The notes beneath the pieces were generated by a model. It had not been told where the DNA came from. It did not search any database and saw only the letters and a program-made list of their open reading frames with translations. The position numbers and the translations under genes are program-made. From Prevotella sp. UBA3208 (GTDB lineage: Bacteria; Bacteroidota; Bacteroidia; Bacteroidales; Bacteroidaceae): a DNA stretch of 12,467 bases. Positions 7,141 to 12,467 of this stretch are shown here, in pieces (position 1 is the stretch's first letter; every line of letters starts with the position of its first letter). The stretch lies in assembly GCA_002363695.1 (NCBI GenBank), contig DEWO01000047.1, forward strand, positions 1-12,467. Direction: 5' to 3'.

Positions 7141-7165
7141 CACCCAGACTCAAACGCATAAAAAT

Positions 7166-7645
7166 ATGGCAGAACAAAAGAAACTAAGCATCATCGCCTT
7201 CAGTGGCGATTTCGACAAACTGACAGCAGTATTTACATTAGGTACGGGCGCGGCGGCAGTAGGGTATGAAGTGAACATCTTCTTCACCTTCTGGGGTCTC
7301 GACGCTATCAAGCAGAAGCAGGGGCGCGCCTTCATCGGCTCTAACTGGCTGACGAAGACCTTCGGCTTCATGATGGGCGGCCTCGCTGCGACACCCACGA
7401 GTCGCTTCAACTTCCTCGGTGTAGGTCCCAAGATCTTCCGTTACCTGATGCGCAAGAACAATGTGGCGACGCTGGAGGAGCTCGCAGAGGCAGCCAAGGT
7501 GCTTGGCATCAACCTCTATGCCTGCGAGATGGCAATGCACGTGCTGGGGCTGAAGAAGGATGACTTCGTCCCTGAGGTGAAGGACGTGCTCGGCGTGGCT
7601 TCGTTCCTCCGTCTCAGCGAGGGCGGACAGACGCTGTTTATATAA
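7166..7645 (+). CDS. DsrE2-like (DsrE/DsrF/DrsH family) putative sulfur-relay protein
   Basis: The 159-residue protein starts at MAEQKKLSIIAFSGDFDKLTA, preceded by an A-rich leader (cataaaaat) typical of this phylum; the in-frame extension back to 6992 is upstream of the promoter and not used. The Rossmann-like start, the TGAAAVGYEVNIFFTFWGL segment (about 27-45), the glycine-rich hydrophobic MMGGLAA (69-75) and the NLYACEMAMHVLG block (116-128) match the DsrE2 group. Its only cysteine, C120 in that block, is the expected persulfide-carrying residue. Such proteins are found in sulfur-trafficking loci with TusA and rhodaneses. It leads the rightward operon and is followed after a 42-bp repeat-filled gap by tusA. 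A persulfide role is inferred from the family and neighbours; the hydrophobic middle could suggest membrane association. Confidence 0.85.
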   Translation: MAEQKKLSIIAFSGDFDKLTAVFTLGTGAAAVGYEVNIFFTFWGLDAIKQKQGRAFIGSNWLTKTFGFMMGGLAATPTSRFNFLGVGPKIFRYLMRKNNVATLEELAEAAKVLGINLYACEMAMHVLGLKKDDFVPEVKDVLGVASFLRLSEGGQTLFI

Positions 7646-7685
7646 AATTGAAGAATTGAAAAATTGAAGAATTGAAAAATTGAAG
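7646..7685 (+). repeat. Alternating octamer repeat filling the DsrE2-TusA gap
   Basis: Five perfect 8-bp units alternate AATTGAAG, AATTGAAA, AATTGAAG, AATTGAAA, AATTGAAG and occupy almost the whole 42-bp gap, starting directly after the stop codon and ending two bases before the tusA ATG. The AAAATTGAAG end sits where the A-rich translation signal of tusA would be. Confidence 0.9.
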
Positions 7686-7687
7686 TT

Positions 7688-7912
7688 ATGGCAACAAAGA
7701 CATTAGACATCACGAAGGAACACTGCCCGATGACCTTCGTCAAGACCAAGATAGAACTCTCGAAACTACAGGCGGGCGACATTCTCGAAGTGTTGCTCAG
7801 CGAGGGCGAGCCTCTGGACAACGTGCCACGCAATGCCAGGGAGCAGGGCTACGACGTGATTGCTGCAGAGCACGTGGAGGGAACGACGTACAGAGTAACG
7901 ATTAAAAAGTAA
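7688..7912 (+). CDS. tusA: TusA-family sulfurtransferase
   Basis: TusA proteins are small cytoplasmic persulfide carriers that take sulfur from cysteine desulfurases and hand it on. This 74-residue protein has the normal TusA length and layout: a short strand (TKTLDIT), the active-site loop CPMTFVKTK with C13, a helix, LQAGDILEVLLSEGE, and a final strand TYRVTIKK. The classic motif is CPxP; here it is CPMT, a variant shared by TusA-like proteins outside the tRNA-thiolation pathway, so the partner may not be TusBCD. It lies between the DsrE2 gene and the encapsulin-desulfurase pair, making it the natural acceptor for sulfur mobilised by that desulfurase (inference). It starts at ATG 7688, two bases after the octamer tract. 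Confidence 0.88.
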   Translation: MATKTLDITKEHCPMTFVKTKIELSKLQAGDILEVLLSEGEPLDNVPRNAREQGYDVIAAEHVEGTTYRVTIKK

Positions 7913-7946
7913 AAAAGGTAAAATAAAAGGTATAACATTAAAAAAA

Positions 7947-7957
7947 ACTCAAACACA
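7947..7957 (+). promoter_or_regulatory. Third copy of the leader motif, before the encapsulin gene
   Basis: ACTCAAACACA lies two bases before the encapsulin ATG and matches the ACTCAAACGCA and ATTCAAACTCA elements behind the two divergent promoters; each of the three precedes an ATGGCA start. There is no clear TAnnTTTG promoter here, so it is more likely a translation or mRNA element than a transcription start signal. Confidence 0.4.
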
Positions 7958-7959
7958 TT

Positions 7960-9399
7960 ATGGCAGATTCTAATTTACAGCGCAGTGTGACTACTGCAAC
8001 CGCCAGAAGACTGGCAACGACCACCAAGACAGCCCCGCAGATGGGCTCCGTCACTCCGAGACTCCTGTTGAAACTCCTGCCCTGGGTGCAGGTCAGTGGC
8101 GGCACGTTCCGCGTGAACCGTACGAGGGTGGAACTGCGGAAGAACGACCGCCTGCCCATCCGGTATGTCAACGGTGTGCCCTCGTTTACGGCCAAGAACC
8201 TGAAGTCAATCCCCTTGTTCTCTGAGTTCGACGATGAAGTCCTGAACCGTCTGGTGAGTTCGTTCGAAGCCAAGGAGGTGGACGTGGACCGACTCTTTGT
8301 AGAAGAGGGCAAGGACAAACAGCGTTTCTTTATCGTTGCCAGTGGACAGGCTGAGGTCATCAGCAAGGGTCCGCATGGAGAAGACCTGCGGATAGCCCTC
8401 TTGGGTGACGGCGAGTATTTCGGCGAGGCTGACTTGCTGGACGAGCGGGAGTCGACGGTCTCTGTGCGAGCCGTCACTCCAACGGTGTTCCTGGGTCTGA
8501 AACTGAAGGAACTCATCAAGTTTATCAAGGAAGTTCCCGACTTCCGCGAGACCTTCACCAAGGCCGTCGACAAACAGTTGCGGCTGAAGGCTTCGGTGAA
8601 TGACAACGGCGAGAAGCATATTGACCTGGTATCAGGACACGAGGAGGACAACATCATCCCAGATACCTACATTGACTACGAGGAGAATCCCACGGAGTAC
8701 TCGCTGAACACCCTGCAGACCGTGGTACGAGTGCACACCCGTGTCAGCGATCTCTATAACAATCCCTACAACCAGTTGGAAGAACAGCTGCGCCTCAGCA
8801 TCGAGAGCATCAAGGAGCGTCAGGAGTGGGAGCTTATCAACAACAGGCAGTTCGGCTTGCTGGCAGCCACCAACCCTGCCTACCGCATCACCACCCGCTA
8901 CGGGGCTCCGACGCCCGACGACCTGGACGAACTGCTGTCGCTGGTATGGAAGGAGCCTGCCTTCTTTATCGCTCATCCAAGGGCCATTGCTGCCTTTGAG
9001 CGCGAATGCACATGGCGCGGTGTACCGCCTGTGACGACTGACCTCTTCGGCACGAAAGTCATCTTGTGGCGCGGTGTGCCGCTGATTCCGTCAGACAAGG
9101 TGGAGGTAGAGGGCCAGTATCTGACTGGCCGCGGCGTGGGTACGACGAAAATCATTCTCGTACGTGTCGGTGAGAAGAACCAAGGTGTCGTCGGCCTGCA
9201 CCAGAGCGGCATTCCCGGTGAGATTGCACCGTCACTCTCTGCCCGCCTGATGGGGCTCGACAAGTTCGGCGTGGCCTCCTATCTGCTGACCAAGTATTTC
9301 TCGCTGGCAGCGCTCACGGACGACGCCATCGCCGTGCTCGAAAATGTCGAGGTGGGCTATTATCATGACTATCAGCATCGGAATAAAGTAGAGAAGTAA
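7960..9399 (+). CDS. Family 2 encapsulin shell protein with inserted cyclic-nucleotide-binding domain (SrpI-like, 2B type)
   Basis: Encapsulins are HK97-fold proteins that self-assemble into protein nanocompartments. The 479-residue product begins with the family 2 N-arm and KTAPQMGSVTPR / LLPWVQVSGGTFRVNR signature (about 23-54). A cNMP-binding-like domain follows at about 80-205 (FSEFDDEVLNRL..., FFIVASGQAEV, GDGEYFGEADLL). The HK97 body resumes at about 245-479 with RVSDLYNNPYNQLEEQLRL, RQEWELINN, TPDDLDELLSLVW, AFFIAHPRAIAAFERECTWRGVPP and LIPSDKVEVEG. Where active cNMP domains have the phosphate-binding Arg after FGE (+9), this protein has S165, so ligand binding is doubtful. The stop overlaps the desulfurase start by one base (TAATG), as expected for shell and cargo made together. 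Best-studied desulfurase-loaded shells such as SrpI lack the inserted domain (2A), which makes this pairing noteworthy. Annotation pipelines may call it only a cyclic nucleotide-binding protein. Confidence 0.92.
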   Translation: MADSNLQRSVTTATARRLATTTKTAPQMGSVTPRLLLKLLPWVQVSGGTFRVNRTRVELRKNDRLPIRYVNGVPSFTAKNLKSIPLFSEFDDEVLNRLVSSFEAKEVDVDRLFVEEGKDKQRFFIVASGQAEVISKGPHGEDLRIALLGDGEYFGEADLLDERESTVSVRAVTPTVFLGLKLKELIKFIKEVPDFRETFTKAVDKQLRLKASVNDNGEKHIDLVSGHEEDNIIPDTYIDYEENPTEYSLNTLQTVVRVHTRVSDLYNNPYNQLEEQLRLSIESIKERQEWELINNRQFGLLAATNPAYRITTRYGAPTPDDLDELLSLVWKEPAFFIAHPRAIAAFERECTWRGVPPVTTDLFGTKVILWRGVPLIPSDKVEVEGQYLTGRGVGTTKIILVRVGEKNQGVVGLHQSGIPGEIAPSLSARLMGLDKFGVASYLLTKYFSLAALTDDAIAVLENVEVGYYHDYQHRNKVEK

Positions 9400-10880
9400 T
9401 GAGTAATCAAATAAATGGCTACGGACTGGAAGACCCAGGCTTCGCACTGCTCAGGGAGGTGGCGCAAAAGTACTGCCCCGAGGAACTGCAGCAAGAACGG
9501 AAGGCGGTCTTGCCCGACGAGGTGCTGAACCTGTCAGCCCTCACCGCTGGGTATGACACGTTGCTGGCGCAGCGGACAGAACAGCCTGCGCTGCCACAGG
9601 AGAATGGCTTCGGCATCGGCATTCCAGAGACGAAGATACTACGCGACCTGCACTATGAAGAGGCCGACACGCTGAACGCTGAGCAGATCAAGAAAGACTT
9701 CCCCGTGCTGAATCAGAAGGTGAACGGTCACGACCTGGTGTGGCTGGACAATGGTGCGACGACGCAGAAACCTAATCAGGTGATTGACAGGATTTCGGAC
9801 TATTATCGTACCTACAATTCCAATATCCACCGTGGGGCCCATACCTTGGCTGCCCGTGCAACAGATGCCTACGAGGAGGCCCGCGAGAAGGTGCAGCGCT
9901 TCATCAACGCTGCTTCGAGCGAGGAAATCATCTTCGTGCGTGGCACCACCGAGGGTATCAACCTCGTGGCGCAGACCTACGGACGGCAGTATCTGACGCC
10001 TGGCGACGAGGTCATCGTCTCTGAGCTTGACCATCATGCCAACATCGTGCCCTGGCAGCGTGTCTGCCAGGAACGGGGCGCTACGCTGCGAGCCATCCCT
10101 ACAGACCAGAACGGTGACCTGATACTCTCAGAACTGGAACGGCTCATCACGCCGCGCACTCGTTTCGTCTCAGTGGGCCATGTGAACAATACCTTCGGCA
10201 CCATCAACGACGTGCAGCGCATCATTGACATCGCCCACTCACATCAGATTCCGGTGCTGATAGACGGCGCACAGTCGATAGCCCACACACCGGTAGATGT
10301 GCAGCAGCTGGGGGCCGACTTCTTCGTGTTCAGCGGACATAAGATATACGGGCCTAATGGCATCGGTGTGGTCTATGGGCGCAGGGAACTGCTCGACAGA
10401 ATGCAACCCTGGCAGGGTGGCGGTAACATGATCAAGGATGTCACCATCGAACGGACGGAATACAATGTGCCGCCTGCCCGCTTTGAGGCTGGCACGCCCA
10501 ATGTGGCCGATGCCATCGGACTGGGGGCTGCCCTCGACTACGTGAGTCGTCTCGGCATCCGCAACATCGAGCACCACGAGCACCAGCTGACGGAGTATGC
10601 CCGTGAACAACTCGGCCAGATACCCGGCCTGACGCTTATCGGCAATCCGAAGAACCGGGTGTCAGTGGTGAGCTTCGTACTCGACGGCATCCCCGTACCC
10701 GAGGTTGGCACGCTGCTTGACAAGGAGGGCATTGCCGTAAGAGCCGGCCATCACTGTGCCCAGCCTGCACTGCGTGCCTTGGGATACGAGATGAGTGTCC
10801 GCCCCACGTTCGCCCTCTACAACACCCGGGAGGATGTGGACAAACTTGTAATCGCTGTTAGGAAGATTATTGGACGGTAA
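9399..10880 (+). CDS. sufS: SufS-type (group II) cysteine desulfurase with N-terminal encapsulin-targeting extension
   Basis: This PLP enzyme removes sulfur from cysteine, giving alanine and an enzyme persulfide. Residues about 92-493 align with SufS: DFPVLNQKVNG, YLDNA-like WLDNGATTQKP, the PLP lysine K315 in FSGHKIYGPNG, and the persulfide cysteine C453 in RAGHHCAQPALR, the latter in the short RAGHHCAQP loop of group II enzymes. The first 90 or so residues have no counterpart in E. coli SufS: they contain a likely amphipathic helix (DPGFALLREVAQKY, 12-25), then low-complexity, probably disordered sequence. In family 2 encapsulin systems the cargo desulfurase carries such an N-terminal loading domain, so this is most likely the cargo of the shell gene directly upstream, with which it overlaps by one base. 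No sufBCD genes are present, arguing against a housekeeping Fe-S role. Confidence 0.93.
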   Translation: MSNQINGYGLEDPGFALLREVAQKYCPEELQQERKAVLPDEVLNLSALTAGYDTLLAQRTEQPALPQENGFGIGIPETKILRDLHYEEADTLNAEQIKKDFPVLNQKVNGHDLVWLDNGATTQKPNQVIDRISDYYRTYNSNIHRGAHTLAARATDAYEEAREKVQRFINAASSEEIIFVRGTTEGINLVAQTYGRQYLTPGDEVIVSELDHHANIVPWQRVCQERGATLRAIPTDQNGDLILSELERLITPRTRFVSVGHVNNTFGTINDVQRIIDIAHSHQIPVLIDGAQSIAHTPVDVQQLGADFFVFSGHKIYGPNGIGVVYGRRELLDRMQPWQGGGNMIKDVTIERTEYNVPPARFEAGTPNVADAIGLGAALDYVSRLGIRNIEHHEHQLTEYAREQLGQIPGLTLIGNPKNRVSVVSFVLDGIPVPEVGTLLDKEGIAVRAGHHCAQPALRALGYEMSVRPTFALYNTREDVDKLVIAVRKIIGR

Positions 10881-12118
10881 TGCAGTACGAAACAAAGATA
10901 TTGACAACGAAGTATCAGAAGCCTGATGCTTACGGGGCACTTTCCATGCCCGTCTACTATACGGCGGCGTTTGAGTTTGAGTCTGCCAAAGCCATGGGCG
11001 ACGCATTCTGCGGTCGTTCCATGGCGCCGTCGTATGCCCGTATCGCCAACCCCACGACCACCTATCTGGAAGTACGGGTCCGTCAGTTGACGGGAGCGAT
11101 GAGCGTGACGGCGCTCAACACGGGAATGGCAGCCATCCACTACGCCCTGACGGCGGTCAGCAGTGCAGGACTGAACATCGTGGCCTCGAAACATCTGTTT
11201 GGCAACTCCGTCTCGCTGATTCGTGACACGCTGGGTAACTTTGGCGTGGAGCCGCGCTTTGCCGACTTCACGAAACCAGAGGAGGTAGAGGCATGTATTG
11301 ACGACAAGACGTGCGCCCTGTTCTTCGAGATCATCACCAATCCGCAACTGTTTGTGGCTGACATCCGGCGACTGGCAGACATCGCCCATCAGGCTGGCAT
11401 ACCACTGATTGCCGATACAACCATCGTGCCGTTCTCCGCCTTCAGGGCTGCCGACTTCGGTGTGGATGTCGAAGTGGTGTCAAGTACGAAGTATATTTCT
11501 GGCGGTGGAACCGGACTGGGCGGACTGCTGCTCGACTACGGCCGATTCGACTGGAGCCAGTCTCCCTCGCCGGCCTTGCAGGCACGTGTGAAGAGGGTAG
11601 GGAAGAAGCAGGCCTTTACGGCGCGTGTGAAGACAGAGTTGGTGACAAACCTTGGCGGACTGATGACGCCCCAGGTGGCCTATATGGAGACCCTCGGACT
11701 TGACACGCTCGACATCCGGTTTCGTCGGCAGGCAGAGACCACGCTGTGGCTGGCAGAGCAGTGCCGGCAACTGCCGGAGATCAAGCGGGTGAACTATACA
11801 GGCTTGGAGGACAATCCTTTCTATGAGTTGTCGAAGGCACAGTTTGGGCCCTTGCCGGGGGCCGTCTTCACCATCGACCTCGAATCGAAGGAGGCTGCAT
11901 GGGCGTTCATCGACAGGCTGCAGATTATCCGGCGTGCTACCAATCTCTTTGACCGCAAGTCGTTAGCCATCCATCCTGCCTCCACCATCTTCGGACTCTT
12001 TACCGCTGAGCAGTGTGCGGAGATGTCAGTCCCCGACACCACCGTCCGCCTGAGCATCGGCCTCGAGGCCGGTGAGGACCTTCTGGCCGACATCCGGCAG
12101 GCATTGGATAACCCGTGA
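10880..12118 (+). CDS. metY: O-acetylhomoserine sulfhydrylase (MetY family, Cys/Met metabolism PLP enzyme)
   Basis: MetY enzymes replace the acetyl group of O-acetylhomoserine with sulfur to form homocysteine. The 412-residue protein has the gamma-family layout: MPVYYTAAFEF (about 23-33), YARIANPTTTYLE (52-64), LNTGMAAIHYAL, the cofactor aspartate in ADTTIVPF, the PLP lysine K204 in SSTKYISGGG and the substrate-carboxylate arginine R390 in VRLSIGLE. The residue usually Tyr in the LYGGT loop is Phe here (HLFGNS), a form seen in some sulfhydrylases. It overlaps the desulfurase gene by one base (TAATG). With a processable ThiS-like carrier, E1 and JAMM protease opposite, the likely sulfur donor is a carrier thiocarboxylate rather than free sulfide, as for MetY of Wolinella succinogenes (inference). 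A cystathionine gamma-synthase activity cannot be excluded from sequence alone. Confidence 0.9.
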   Translation: MQYETKILTTKYQKPDAYGALSMPVYYTAAFEFESAKAMGDAFCGRSMAPSYARIANPTTTYLEVRVRQLTGAMSVTALNTGMAAIHYALTAVSSAGLNIVASKHLFGNSVSLIRDTLGNFGVEPRFADFTKPEEVEACIDDKTCALFFEIITNPQLFVADIRRLADIAHQAGIPLIADTTIVPFSAFRAADFGVDVEVVSSTKYISGGGTGLGGLLLDYGRFDWSQSPSPALQARVKRVGKKQAFTARVKTELVTNLGGLMTPQVAYMETLGLDTLDIRFRRQAETTLWLAEQCRQLPEIKRVNYTGLEDNPFYELSKAQFGPLPGAVFTIDLESKEAAWAFIDRLQIIRRATNLFDRKSLAIHPASTIFGLFTAEQCAEMSVPDTTVRLSIGLEAGEDLLADIRQALDNP

Positions 12119-12145
12119 CGGCCCTATGACAGTACAAGGGGGGGC

Positions 12146-12313
12146 TTAGTCCAAATACTTGTCTCTTAGTGCTTTCAGTTCTTGCTCTTCAAGTCCGATT
12201 GTCTTCATGATGCTCTCGCTGCTGGATCCGTAGTGGGATTCTATGTCGTCGAGAAAACTCATAATTTCCTCTGGTGCGACACTGAGGAATTTGTGTAGTC
12301 TGTCCTGTAACAC
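12146..12313 (-). pseudogene. Probable C-terminal remnant of a tyrosine-protein phosphatase
   Basis: Between metY and the transporter end, the - strand reads VLQDRLHKFLSV, then APEEIMSFLDDIESHYGS, then a GLEEQELKALRDKYLD end and TAA (55 codons from a GTG). The pattern of a helix, xxFLDDIExxYGS, then a GLxxxELxxLRxKYLD tail is what closes the bacterial tyrosine/serine phosphatases of the Y_phosphatase3 type. Their catalytic HCxxGKDR part, which should lie about 100 residues earlier, is absent: that DNA already belongs to the transporter gene. It therefore looks like the 3' end of a decayed or replaced gene. It could instead be a genuine small protein; the assignment rests on recalled family resemblance. 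Confidence 0.42.
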
Positions 12314-12321
12314 ATAATTAC

Positions 12322-12467
12322 TCAATCTTTCTGTTTCACAATGTACTTCTGGTAGTAGGTGATGAGCAGTGTCGTTGCCGGCAGGGCTATCACCATGCCC
12401 AAAATGCCCAGCAGCGAGCCCCAGATGGACAGCGACAGCAGTATGATGGCTGAGTTCATGCCCATGA
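12322..12467 (-). CDS. AI-2E family transporter, C-terminal end only
   Basis: The last 48 codons of a leftward gene enter the window and stop at TGA (12324-12322). They read as a hydrophobic segment with LSLSIWGSLLGILGMVIALP followed by ATTLLITYYQKYIVKQKD. The pattern LS-x-x-x-WG-x-x-x-G-x-x-G-M-x-x-A-x-P is the closing signature of the AI-2E/PerM (UPF0118) family of multi-pass inner-membrane proteins; the tail ends in a short basic cytoplasmic stretch. The start and most membrane segments lie beyond the window, so only the family can be given, not the transported substrate. Convergent with metY. Confidence 0.85.
   Translation of the reverse strand, partial: MGMNSAIILLSLSIWGSLLGILGMVIALPATTLLITYYQKYIVKQKD

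Larger units (their letters stand above)
6999..7158. promoter_or_regulatory. Mirrored divergent control region (about 160-bp imperfect dyad)
   Basis: The region between the two divergent operons is symmetric about 7078/7079. Aligned by hand, the left arm (reverse complement of 6999-7078) and the right arm (7079-7158) match at about 50 of 80 positions without gaps. Blocks shared at mirror positions are CATACC/GGTATG near the centre, GGGATTG (7106-7112 and complement of 7045-7051), CCGTACCTTTGCA, and GAYTCAAACKCA (7147-7158 and complement of 6999-7010). Both operons therefore carry nearly the same promoter and leader, which points to common control. Confidence 0.75.

Noticed and set aside
6992..7165. 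58-residue N-terminal extension of the DsrE2 gene
   Set aside because: It crosses the mirrored promoter region; ATG 7166 has a good A-rich leader and gives the normal family start.
7938..8657. 239-codon - strand frame opposite the encapsulin gene
   Set aside because: Serine/arginine-rich translation of the complementary strand of a conserved gene, with no domain.

Overview
The window looks like chromosome from a Bacteroidota member, most likely a gut or rumen Prevotella/Bacteroidales type. Supporting signs are an fkp gene, a GSCFA protein, a MurF-alanine racemase fusion, promoters of the TTG-N20-TAnnTTTG type, A-rich rather than Shine-Dalgarno leaders, and AT-rich 7-9 bp tandem repeats between otherwise GC-rich genes. 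No RNA gene, CRISPR array, insertion sequence or phage gene is visible.

Region 1 (1-5475, + strand) is housekeeping and surface metabolism. It holds the 3' part of fkp (fucokinase/fucose-1-phosphate guanylyltransferase), a GSCFA protein, and a MurF-Alr fusion for peptidoglycan synthesis. The three genes overlap stop to start and look co-transcribed.

Region 2 (5487-12118) is a compact divergent sulfur-transfer locus. Leftward from the centre run a ThiS-like sulfur carrier, an E1-like activating enzyme and a JAMM/M67 metalloprotease. Rightward run a DsrE2-like protein, a TusA-like sulfurtransferase, a family 2 encapsulin shell protein with an inserted cyclic-nucleotide-binding domain, a SufS-type cysteine desulfurase with a roughly 90-residue N-terminal extension (the likely encapsulin cargo), and a MetY-type O-acetylhomoserine sulfhydrylase. 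The carrier does not end in Gly-Gly: three residues (Cys-Leu-Arg) follow GGG, so it needs trimming, and a JAMM protease is present to do it. Carrier + E1 + JAMM + MetY is the gene set of the protein-thiocarboxylate methionine pathway known from Wolinella succinogenes (HcyS/HcyF/HcyD/MetY). Here the sulfur source would be an encapsulated cysteine desulfurase, with DsrE2/TusA as relay, rather than sulfite reductase. I infer an encapsulin-linked sulfur relay into homocysteine; this is the most interesting system in the window.

The two arms are driven from a mirrored control region (6999-7158). Two matching promoters face outward, and the whole roughly 160 bp is an imperfect dyad centred at 7078/7079. 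A leader motif, AYTCAAACNCA, follows both promoters and recurs just before the encapsulin start codon.

Region 3 (12119-12467) holds a short - strand piece resembling the C-terminus of bacterial tyrosine-protein phosphatases (probable remnant), and the last 48 codons of an AI-2E family transporter that runs off the window.
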